Origin: an uncultured SAR116 cluster alpha proteobacterium
GTDB lineage: Bacteria; Pseudomonadota; Alphaproteobacteria; Puniceispirillales; Puniceispirillaceae
Assembly (NCBI GenBank): GCA_902520575.1
Contig: CABYOG010000052.1
Coordinates: 1-5,996, forward strand
Direction of reading: 5' to 3'
DNA: 5,996 bases
In this document: positions 1 through 5,408 of the stretch, piece by piece
How the letters are laid out: each line of letters begins with the position of its first letter
How positions within the stretch are numbered: position 1 is the stretch's first letter
The notes under the pieces: generated by a model
What the model was told of the DNA's origin: nothing
The model's input: only the letters and a program-made list of their open reading frames with translations
The model's database searches: none
Program-made: the position numbers and the translations under genes

Positions 1-1
1 G

Positions 2-499
2 GACCAGCTTGCCTTTCGAACGAAAGCTGATATTGCTCGCTATCTATCTTTGGATAAACCTGTTCAGAAACCCTTGTCTCGTGCAGCTTTGGAAGTTTTG
101 GCAATTATTGCCTATCATCAACCCATAACACGTTCTGAGATAGAAGAAATCAGAGGTATCAGCCTTTCGCGTGGTACGCTGGATATTCTGCTGGAAGTGG
201 AATGGATCAGGCCACGCGGTCGTAGGCGGACACCTGGTCGACCGTTAACCTGGGGAACAAGTCCAACATTTTTGGATCATTTTGGTATAAAGACCACTGA
301 CGATCTGCCAGGAATGGAAGAACTAAAGTCAGCTGGATTGCTTCGTAAAGGTCAGGTTTTAGGAGCGCTTGCTGAGTCCAGAAATGAGCAGGTTGCTGAA
401 GATGAGGAAGAGAGTGCTTTTGATGAAGCTGATTTGCTCAACACAGATTTTGAAGACCGGTTTTCAGGCGAATTTAAGCTAAAAAATGAAGACACTTAG
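2..499 (+). CDS. scpB: ScpB, segregation and condensation protein B (5' end missing)
   Basis: The reading frame is already open at base 2, so this is the C-terminal part (165 residues visible) of a protein that begins upstream; the in-frame TTG at 50 is an internal codon, because family-like sequence continues before it. ScpB is the winged-helix kleisin-associated subunit that joins ScpA and SMC in the condensin-like complex organising the nucleoid for segregation. Visible signs are the second winged-helix region, SRAALEVLAIIAYHQPITR (visible residues 26-44), then EIRG, LSRGTLDILLE and the basic wing RPRGRRRTPGRP (70-81), followed by TWGT and FLDHFG. The RRRTPGRP wing is typical of alphaproteobacterial ScpB. 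The last 50 or so residues are an acidic tail (EDEEES and similar), probably disordered. It ends 41 nt before the ABC ATPase gene. In related bacteria scpA normally lies directly upstream, outside this window. Identification is firm; only the start is unknown. Confidence 0.95.
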   Translation, partial: DQLAFRTKADIARYLSLDKPVQKPLSRAALEVLAIIAYHQPITRSEIEEIRGISLSRGTLDILLEVEWIRPRGRRRTPGRPLTWGTSPTFLDHFGIKTTDDLPGMEELKSAGLLRKGQVLGALAESRNEQVAEDEEESAFDEADLLNTDFEDRFSGEFKLKNEDT

Positions 500-526
500 A
501 ATTAACAAACTTAAATTTGTGGTTTG

Positions 527-533
527 TAAGGAG
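527..533 (+). promoter_or_regulatory. Ribosome binding site for the ABC ATPase gene
   Basis: TAAGGAG is a strong Shine-Dalgarno match, with 7 nt between it and the GTG at 541. It supports this GTG as the start. The next in-frame ATG codons lie well inside the nucleotide-binding domain, past Walker A. Confidence 0.8.
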
Positions 534-540
534 CTGAATT

Positions 541-1608
541 GTGATCACGTTTGAGAATGTAAGTCATACTTATGGCCGTCATCAGTCTGTGACTGATATT
601 TCCTTTCAAATCGAAGGTGGGCAAGTTGTTACCCTTCTTGGACCATCTGGTTGTGGTAAAACAACGTTGCTTCGCCTTGCTGCAGGTTTTGAGACCCCAA
701 TTAGTGGCCAAGTTGCGCAAGATGGAAATATTCTCTCCAGCCCAAAAATTCTAGTTGCGCCAGAGCGCCGGCAAATGGGGCTTGTCTTTCAGTCTTATGC
801 CTTATTCCCGCATATGACCATTGGTGAGAATATTCGATTTGGGATGAAGCAATCAGATAGCGAAGCTGAAAATTATTTGGCAGAGCTTATGCAGGAAATG
901 GACCTGTCTGATATGGAAACAAAGTTTCCACACGAATTATCCGGTGGTCAGCAACAACGTGTTGCTCTTGCAAGGGCACTTGCACCAGCCCCGCGCCTGA
1001 TTTTGCTTGATGAGCCATATTCCGGCCTGGACAGTCGTCTTCGTGAGCGTGTTCGTGATAAAATGCTTCATATTCTAAGACAGACAGGAACAGCAGCTCT
1101 TATGGTTACACATGATGCTGAAGAGGCTATGTTTATGTCTGATAAAATCATTGTGTTGCGTGATGGAGAAATCATACAACAAGGTCGTCCAATTGATTTG
1201 TATTGTCGGCCAGAAAATGCGTTTGTCGCCGAATTTTTTGGCGAGTTAAATCACATTCCTGCTAAAGGCCGAAATGGTCAGGCAGAAAGTATGGTTGGCA
1301 ATTTTACCTGCACGGGAATTCAAGATGGGCAGGCCGCAGATGTTCTTATTAGGTATGAGGGATTGCAAATCAGCCTTCAGGAAACAGGCCTAAAAGCAAG
1401 GGTTATGGAAAGTCGGTTGTTGGGAGGCTCATCTTTGTTGCATTTGAGTATGACTTCTGAGACTGACACCAGTCGGGAACTGCACCTTCATGCTCGTATT
1501 CCGGGCCTGAATTTTATGGCAGAGGGTGAAATCGTTCATTTGGATGTTGATCCAGCACAAGTGTTTGTCTTTTCACAGTTGGAAAAAAATGCAACAGATT
1601 CAAGCTAG
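541..1608 (+). CDS. ABC transporter ATP-binding protein, FbpC-like (iron/sulfate/polyamine importer type)
   Basis: A 355-residue nucleotide-binding subunit that would power an inner-membrane importer from the cytoplasmic face. All ATPase motifs are intact: Walker A GPSGCGKTT (34-42), Q-loop Gln84 in VFQSYALFPH, signature LSGGQ (133-137), Walker B LILLDEP (153-159) with catalytic Glu158, D-loop SGLD (161-164) and switch His191 in VTHDAEEAM. Residues from about 230 form a C-terminal regulatory extension, with a TOBE-like stretch around 285-345 (LLGGSSLLHLSM near 293-304). Length and the FFGELN sequence after the ATPase domain resemble the ferric-ion importer ATPase FbpC and its relatives in the CUT1-like (MalK/PotA/CysA) group. 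The usual RPE turn before TOBE reads RYE (271-273). The substrate cannot be read from the ATPase alone, and no permease or periplasmic binding protein lies within the window. Because the gene follows scpB by 41 nt it may be co-transcribed with it. Its placement between scpB and tatA is unusual. Family is sure; substrate is not. Confidence 0.9.
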   Translation: MITFENVSHTYGRHQSVTDISFQIEGGQVVTLLGPSGCGKTTLLRLAAGFETPISGQVAQDGNILSSPKILVAPERRQMGLVFQSYALFPHMTIGENIRFGMKQSDSEAENYLAELMQEMDLSDMETKFPHELSGGQQQRVALARALAPAPRLILLDEPYSGLDSRLRERVRDKMLHILRQTGTAALMVTHDAEEAMFMSDKIIVLRDGEIIQQGRPIDLYCRPENAFVAEFFGELNHIPAKGRNGQAESMVGNFTCTGIQDGQAADVLIRYEGLQISLQETGLKARVMESRLLGGSSLLHLSMTSETDTSRELHLHARIPGLNFMAEGEIVHLDVDPAQVFVFSQLEKNATDSS

Positions 1609-1611
1609 CTG

Positions 1612-1640
1612 TTGCCGCCAACGATAAGCCTAGCTATAGT
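1612..1640 (+). promoter_or_regulatory. Candidate sigma-70-type promoter for tatABC
   Basis: TTGCCG (1612-1617; four of six match TTGACA) and TATAGT (1635-1640; five of six match TATAAT) are separated by exactly 17 nt. They start 3 nt after the ABC ATPase stop codon. Transcription would begin near 1647, giving a leader of about 70 nt before tatA. The spacing and the good -10 box make this the best promoter candidate in the window, and it would let the tat genes be expressed independently of scpB and the ABC gene. This is sequence matching only. A nearby CTAGCT direct repeat (1605-1610 and 1630-1635) touches the -10 box and might be chance. Confidence 0.4.
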
Positions 1641-1693
1641 CAGGCCTCAATTTAACAAAGCCAACTCGGTAGCAAGTCCGCACCTACGGCTAA

Positions 1694-1710
1694 GACCTTT
1701 TCTAAAGGGG
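1694..1710 (+). promoter_or_regulatory. tatA ribosome binding site within a small hairpin
   Basis: The tatA Shine-Dalgarno sequence AAAGGGG (1704-1710) lies 7 nt before the ATG at 1718. Five of its bases can pair with CCTTT at 1696-1700 around a TCT loop, which would partly hide the site. The stem is short and probably only marginally stable. The upstream arm is part of the word GACCTTTT (1694-1701), which also occurs before tatB. Confidence 0.45.
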
Positions 1711-1717
1711 ATCAATT

Positions 1718-2008
1718 ATGGGTTTTACGAGCATTTGGCATTGGATCATTGTCCTTGCTGTAGTTTTGATTTTGTTTGCACGCCCTGGCAAAATTTCAGG
1801 AATTATGGGTGATTTCGGTAAAGGGCTTCGTAGTTTCAAAGAAGGAGTTAAAAGCTCTGAAGACCCCGAAGAAGATGAGGCTGAGACAATAGAAGCAGCG
1901 CCAACCAAGAAAGCCACGCCTAAAAAAGTGGCCAAAAAGAAAGCTGCTCCAAAAAATGCTGCTAAGAAAAAATCCTCTGCGAAAAAGGCTGCAAAAAAGA
2001 AAGCTTAG
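1718..2008 (+). CDS. tatA: TatA, twin-arginine translocase pore-forming subunit, with Lys/Ala-rich tail
   Basis: A 96-residue single-span inner-membrane protein; many copies assemble with TatBC to move folded twin-arginine-signal proteins into the periplasm. The N-terminus [20 protein letters not shown] (1-20) is the transmembrane helix, followed by a hinge and the amphipathic helix, [21 protein letters not shown] (23-43), which carries the family pattern GKI..xMGDF.KG..SFK. Two features are odd. The usual Phe-Gly hinge pair reads Phe20-Ala21, followed by Arg-Pro. The C-terminal region is a charge-split tail: an acidic block at 48-59 (eight Asp/Glu) and then 33 residues (64-96) with 16 Lys, 10 Ala and no acidic residue, in KKA/KKKA repeats like histone H1 or AlgP. 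TatA tails vary, but this one is strikingly basic. The ATG is supported by AAAGGGG at 1704-1710. tatB follows after 101 nt. Identity as TatA rather than TatB or TatE rests on the SIWHW start and the position before a clear tatB. Confidence 0.93.
   Translation: MGFTSIWHWIIVLAVVLILFARPGKISGIMGDFGKGLRSFKEGVKSSEDPEEDEAETIEAAPTKKATPKKVAKKKAAPKNAAKKKSSAKKAAKKKA
1907..2005 (+). repeat. Low-complexity Lys/Ala repeat encoding the TatA tail
   Basis: This A-rich stretch codes for imperfect KKxA and KKKA units at the end of TatA. A perfect 12-nt direct repeat, AAAAAGAAAGCT, occurs at 1934-1945 and 1994-2005, and there are several runs of five or six A. Such tracts can expand or contract by slippage, so tail length may vary between strains. 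The boundaries are the codons of Lys64 and Ala96. Confidence 0.75.
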
Positions 2009-2084
2009 GTTGACGGTGCTTTTCACTTTGCAAACAAACTTTTATCTTAGTTTCTTTTTGCTCTGCTTCCGATTGGGGCCAAAC

Positions 2085-2103
2085 GACCTTTTAAGACAAG
2101 GAG
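2085..2103 (+). promoter_or_regulatory. tatB ribosome binding site with upstream GACCTTTT
   Basis: AAGGAG (2098-2103) lies 6 nt before the tatB ATG and is a strong Shine-Dalgarno sequence. GACCTTTT at 2085-2092 is the same 8-mer found before tatA, starting 25 nt before the ATG here and 24 nt there. Its CCTT (2087-2090) could pair with AAGG (2098-2101) across a 7-nt loop, a weaker version of the tatA arrangement. The rest of the 101-nt tatA-tatB gap shows no convincing promoter or terminator. Confidence 0.4.
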
Positions 2104-2109
2104 ACTGAA

Positions 2110-2496
2110 ATGTTTGATTTCGGTTGGCAGGAATTTATGATGATTGCCTTCGTTCTTGTTTTGGTTGTAGGGCCAAAAGATCTGCCTAAAGTTCTGCGCG
2201 GGTTCACAAAAATTACCGGTCAAGCCCGTCAAATGGCAAGAGAATTCACCCGAAGTCTTGAAGATGTCACTGCTGACAGTGACATGAAAGACGTTAAAAC
2301 AATGGTGTCAGATCTGAAGTCAGGTAATTTAGATAACGTAGCACGCGTGGTAGACGATGCTGTGAAGCCTGAACTTACTTCAGCTGGTCAGGAAAGCAAT
2401 CTTTCCACACTTCGTGAAGACATTGAAGCGGTGAAATCTGCTGGGCGCAAGGCGACGAATGTTGAAGCTGAAAAAAATGCTCAGGATAAAAGTTAA
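2110..2496 (+). CDS. tatB: TatB, twin-arginine translocase receptor subunit
   Basis: A 128-residue single-span inner-membrane protein that pairs with TatC to receive twin-arginine signal peptides before TatA is recruited. The start MFDFGWQE is diagnostic of TatB, with the conserved Glu8 inside the membrane helix, the helix running to Val20, and the hinge Gly21-Pro22 followed by KDLPKVLRG (23-31). An amphipathic helix (about 27-60) and a charged, probably flexible C-terminal region follow. Length is within the usual alphaproteobacterial range. Unlike the TatA next door it has a normal hinge and no Lys/Ala tail. A good Shine-Dalgarno sequence (AAGGAG, 2098-2103) marks the start. Its stop codon TAA shares its last A with the ATG of tatC, so the two are very likely translationally coupled, as suits partners in one complex. 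Confidence 0.95.
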   Translation: MFDFGWQEFMMIAFVLVLVVGPKDLPKVLRGFTKITGQARQMAREFTRSLEDVTADSDMKDVKTMVSDLKSGNLDNVARVVDDAVKPELTSAGQESNLSTLREDIEAVKSAGRKATNVEAEKNAQDKS

Positions 2497-3293
2497 TGGC
2501 AGAGACAACCCATCAAGATGATGGCTCTATGAGCCTTCTTGATCACCTCACCGAGTTAAGAAATCGGTTGGGTATTGTTATGATTGGGTTTGTTGTCATT
2601 TTTCTTGCCTGTTTCATCCGACCGTTTGGCAGTGGCAGCCACAATATTGCAGATATAGTCTATCTATTTTTGCAGGCGCCTCTGGCAGAGCGGCAAGAAG
2701 TCAGTCGTATGATTTTTACAGGTTTGCATGAAGGGTTTTTCACACAGGTAAAAGTTGCCTTTTTTGTATCAATTTCAATAACTTTTCCATTGATGTTGTT
2801 ACAAATTTGGAAGTTTGTTGCACCTGGTCTATACAAGAATGAAAGGCAGGCTATCTATCCATTCTTGCTTGCTACGCCCGTGCTGTTCGCTCTAGGGGCT
2901 GCGATGGTCTATTACATTGTGATTCCGTTAGCGTGGGATTTTTTCCTGTCCTTCGAAGTGCAGGGCGGGGCAGGGGCATTACCTATTGAGGTTGAGCCCC
3001 GAATTTCTGAATATCTAAGTCTTGTCATGCGCCTCATGTTCGCTTTCGGTCTCTCCTTCGAGCTTCCGGTCATTTTGTTATTGCTTGTGCGCGCAGGATT
3101 GATGACAGCGGACGGACTTGCCAGCAAGCGTAAATATGCCATACTTTTTGCCTTTATCGCCGCAGCTATACTGACACCACCTGATGTGATTTCGCAGGTG
3201 TTGCTAGCAATTCCTGTGATCATGCTTTATGAATTGTCGATTTTAGGTGCACGCATTATACAGAAGCGTAGTGGGGACGAAACGGAAAGCTGA
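2496..3293 (+). CDS. tatC: TatC, twin-arginine translocase signal-recognition subunit
   Basis: A 265-residue, six-span inner-membrane protein with both ends in the cytoplasm; it binds the twin-arginine motif of substrates and nucleates the translocon with TatB. Family signatures are all present: LDHLTELRNRL (15-25) in the cytoplasmic N-terminus, LYKNER (112-117) in the first cytoplasmic loop with the signal-binding Glu116 (counterpart of E. coli Glu103), FGLSFELPV (184-192) with membrane Glu189, and TPPDVISQ (227-234). Hydrophobic segments lie roughly at 26-44, 84-107, 122-143, 174-198, 214-226 and 233-252. Length is close to the E. coli protein (258). The ATG overlaps the tatB stop by one base. 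No substrate with a twin-arginine signal is encoded in the window, so its cargo is unknown. Identification is secure. Confidence 0.97.
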   Translation: MAETTHQDDGSMSLLDHLTELRNRLGIVMIGFVVIFLACFIRPFGSGSHNIADIVYLFLQAPLAERQEVSRMIFTGLHEGFFTQVKVAFFVSISITFPLMLLQIWKFVAPGLYKNERQAIYPFLLATPVLFALGAAMVYYIVIPLAWDFFLSFEVQGGAGALPIEVEPRISEYLSLVMRLMFAFGLSFELPVILLLLVRAGLMTADGLASKRKYAILFAFIAAAILTPPDVISQVLLAIPVIMLYELSILGARIIQKRSGDETES

Positions 3294-3349
3294 CTTTGGC
3301 CAGAGCTGTCCTATTCTGACATAAAGACATACTAATTCTTAGAGGCTGA

Positions 3350-3355
3350 GAGGTG
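3350..3355 (+). promoter_or_regulatory. serS ribosome binding site that decides the start
   Basis: GAGGTG matches the Shine-Dalgarno consensus and lies 8 nt before the ATG at 3364. It overlaps the first base of an in-frame GTG at 3355, so that GTG is unlikely to be used. This favours the shorter protein beginning MHDIRFI, the usual SerRS N-terminus. Confidence 0.6.
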
Positions 3356-3363
3356 TGATTCTC

Positions 3364-4653
3364 ATGCATGATATTCGATTTATTAGAGACAATCCTGAAC
3401 AGTTTGATGAAGCACTAGCGCGGAGGGGTTTGCCTGCTGCTGCTCTGCAGATCTGTGATTTGGATGCCCGCAGACGCGAATTACAAACTAAGCTGCAGGA
3501 TAAACAGGCACGGCGCAATGAGGCAAGCCGGGAGATTGGACAGATTAAAGCACAGGGTGGTGATGCTAGTGAAGTCATATCTGAGGTTGCCTTACTGAAA
3601 AAAACTGTCCCTGAACTGGAAGCAGAAGAGGCCAAAATTGCTGCAGAGATTTCAAGCCAATTAATGGGGCTGCCCAATATTTTAGATGAACGCGTTCCTG
3701 ATGGTGAAGATGAGGATGAAAATGAGCTGATAAAAGTAGTCGGGCAGAAACCTTCTTTTGATTTCACGCCGCGTGATCATGTTGATTTGGGTGAAAGTCT
3801 GGCTGCAATGGATTTTTCGATTGCAGCAAAGCTTTCTGGCGCGCGCTTTGTTGTCCTGAAAGGGCAGCTAGCCAAACTTGAACGTGCTTTGGCTGCCTTC
3901 ATGTTGGATATACATACAAAAGAACATGGCTACACTGAAATTTTGCCGCCGGCTCTGGTGCGCAGACAGACAATGACAGGAACTGGGCAACTGCCCAAAT
4001 TTGCAGAGGATTTGTTTCATACTACTGATGACAGGTGGCTGATCCCTACCGCTGAAGTGCCGCTGACGAATTTGGTTGCAGACAGCATTGTTCCTGCTGA
4101 CCAGCTGCCTCTGCGGATGACAGCCTTTACGCCCTGTTTTCGTGCCGAGGCGGGTTCTGCAGGCCGCGATACCAGAGGCCTTATCCGTCAGCATCAATTC
4201 TCAAAAGTTGAGCTTGTTTCTATAGTTGCGCCTAACCAGTCAGAGGCTGAGCTTGAACGCATGACGGTCTGCGCTGAGACAATCCTGCAGAAACTAGGTC
4301 TGTCCTTCAGAGTATTGCGACTGTGTTCCGGAGATACAGGTTTTTCTGCACAGCAAACATTTGATCTGGAGGTGTGGCTTCCTGGCCAGGATGAGGGCAG
4401 GGGCATGTATCGTGAGATATCATCCTGTTCGAACTGCGGGCCGTTCCAAGCGCGCCGGATGAAAGCCAGAACCCGAAAGGATGGCCAAAAAAATACAGAA
4501 TTTGTTCATACGTTGAACGGATCAGCACTTGCGGTTGGCCGCTGCATGATAGCCATTATGGAAAATGGTCAAAAAGCAGATGGTACGATTGCATTGCCTG
4601 AAGTTTTGCACAGCTATATGGGAACAGATCTACTTGTTCCAACTAAAGGTTGA
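3364..4653 (+). CDS. serS: Seryl-tRNA synthetase (class II)
   Basis: A 429-residue cytoplasmic enzyme that charges tRNA-Ser (and tRNA-Sec where present) with serine at the cost of ATP. The N-terminal region (about 1-105) forms the long coiled-coil arm that grips the tRNA variable arm, visible as a heptad-like charged stretch (about 30-98, [19 protein letters not shown] and on). The catalytic domain carries GTGQLPKF (206-213), the serine-binding TAE (229-231), motif 2 running from [18 protein letters not shown] (255-272) to QFSKVE (278-283) with Arg260 and Glu262, [18 protein letters not shown] (352-369), and motif 3 [10 protein letters not shown] (384-393) with Arg393. Length is standard. I start it at the ATG of 3364 rather than the GTG nine bases earlier, because SerRS proteins begin MHD/MLDI and GAGGTG at 3350-3355 is well placed. 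A 70-nt gap separates it from tatC, with no strong promoter; surE follows closely, suggesting one transcript. It is an essential single-copy-type gene and nothing suggests damage. Confidence 0.97.
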   Translation: MHDIRFIRDNPEQFDEALARRGLPAAALQICDLDARRRELQTKLQDKQARRNEASREIGQIKAQGGDASEVISEVALLKKTVPELEAEEAKIAAEISSQLMGLPNILDERVPDGEDEDENELIKVVGQKPSFDFTPRDHVDLGESLAAMDFSIAAKLSGARFVVLKGQLAKLERALAAFMLDIHTKEHGYTEILPPALVRRQTMTGTGQLPKFAEDLFHTTDDRWLIPTAEVPLTNLVADSIVPADQLPLRMTAFTPCFRAEAGSAGRDTRGLIRQHQFSKVELVSIVAPNQSEAELERMTVCAETILQKLGLSFRVLRLCSGDTGFSAQQTFDLEVWLPGQDEGRGMYREISSCSNCGPFQARRMKARTRKDGQKNTEFVHTLNGSALAVGRCMIAIMENGQKADGTIALPEVLHSYMGTDLLVPTKG

Positions 4654-4658
4654 GCTGC

Positions 4659-5399
4659 GTGCGTGTCTTAATCACAAATGATGATGGATTAGATGCAGAA
4701 GGATTGTATCTTCTTGAGGAGCTTGCGCTTAAGTTTACAGATGATGTCTGTGTTGTTGCCCCCTTGTCTAACCAGTCAGGTGTAGGTCGGGCAATTAGCC
4801 TACACAAAGATATTGAATTTGTGCGCCGTGATGAGCGGCATTATGGTGTCTCTGGCACGCCAGCAGATTGTGTCATGATGGCACTCAACCTGCTTTACGC
4901 CGATCAAAAGCCTGATCTGGTTTTGTCAGGGATTAATCATGGGATGAATGTTGCAGATGATGTGGGTTATTCAGGCACCATTGGTGGGGCAATGGAGGCG
5001 GCAATTGTTGATGTGCCAGCTATTGCTCTCTCACAACGATTCTTTCAGCGCCAGATGGATTTTACACCTGTGAAGTCAGTTGGTCCGCAAGTGATGGCTG
5101 CCGCATTAGAAATACAGATACCACCGCGTACCGTTCTGAATATTAATTTTCCTGAAGCCCGCTTAGGGCCGGTTAAAGGCATTAAGAGAGCAGCCTTGGA
5201 TGAGCATAAGTTTTCCGATGAAATAATGCCCGGGCATGCACCTAACACCTACCGGATTGGGCCACTTGTGATGCGCGAAAAAGTTAATCAGGGTTCTGAC
5301 AGATGGTGGCTGAATGAAGGATTTGTTACCTTCACGCCATTACATATGAATGCGACTGACCTCAAACTTCTGGCCAAACTTCCTGAGAAAGATTTTTGA
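4659..5399 (+). CDS. surE: SurE, 5'/3'-nucleotidase (survival protein E)
   Basis: A 246-residue metal-dependent phosphatase of the SurE family, which removes phosphate from nucleoside 5'- and 3'-monophosphates and, in some members, short polyphosphate; mutants in other bacteria survive stationary phase poorly. The metal site is complete: Asp8 and Asp9 in ITNDDG (5-10), Ser40 in PLSNQSG (35-41) and Asn93 in SGINHGMN (90-97). Other family marks are GTPADCV (66-72) and GYSGTIGGAMEAA (103-115). The frame could open at a TTG at 4650, but that codon overlaps the serS stop and would sit directly against the only AAAGG (4645-4649). The GTG at 4659 gives MRVLITNDDG, the normal SurE N-terminus, and a 9-nt spacing. 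It lies 5 nt after serS, so coupled translation is likely. pcm follows in the same frame after only three sense codons, reflecting the well-known surE-pcm pairing. Confidence 0.95.
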   Translation: MRVLITNDDGLDAEGLYLLEELALKFTDDVCVVAPLSNQSGVGRAISLHKDIEFVRRDERHYGVSGTPADCVMMALNLLYADQKPDLVLSGINHGMNVADDVGYSGTIGGAMEAAIVDVPAIALSQRFFQRQMDFTPVKSVGPQVMAAALEIQIPPRTVLNINFPEARLGPVKGIKRAALDEHKFSDEIMPGHAPNTYRIGPLVMREKVNQGSDRWWLNEGFVTFTPLHMNATDLKLLAKLPEKDF

Positions 5400-5408
5400 A
5401 CTGGCGTA

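Noticed and set aside
450..478. Possible promoter for the ABC gene inside the scpB end (TTGAAG, 17-nt gap, TTTAAG)
   Set aside because: Each box matches four of six and the pair lies within coding sequence; too weak to list.
511..720. Minus-strand open frame over the scpB-ABC junction
   Set aside because: It lies opposite the ABC ATPase start, including Walker A codons, and its product looks like nothing known.
1611..1622. GTTG-CCGC-CAAC hairpin after the ABC gene as a terminator
   Set aside because: Only four pairs and no following T-run; it overlaps the better-supported promoter -35 region.
1612..1812. A 66-residue open frame beginning in the ABC-tatA spacer
   Set aside because: It overlaps the tatA start in another frame, has no ribosome site or recognisable motif, and is cysteine- and histidine-rich in a way typical of chance frames.
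1999..2023. Possible terminator after tatA (GAAAGC pairing with GCTTTT)
   Set aside because: The stem is only five to six pairs, AT-rich, with a 13-nt loop and no separate T-run after it.
1796..2026. Minus-strand Phe-rich open frame opposite tatA
   Set aside because: The Phe runs are simply the complement of the Lys codons in the TatA tail.
3296..3325. Possible promoter before serS (TTGGCC, 18-nt gap, CATAAA)
   Set aside because: Both boxes match only four of six bases and the spacing is not ideal; this is near what chance gives in an AT-rich gap.
3339..3767. Minus-strand 142-residue open frame opposite serS
   Set aside because: It is very Ser-rich because it is the reverse of the Glu/Ala/Leu codons of the SerRS coiled-coil arm. 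No independent support.
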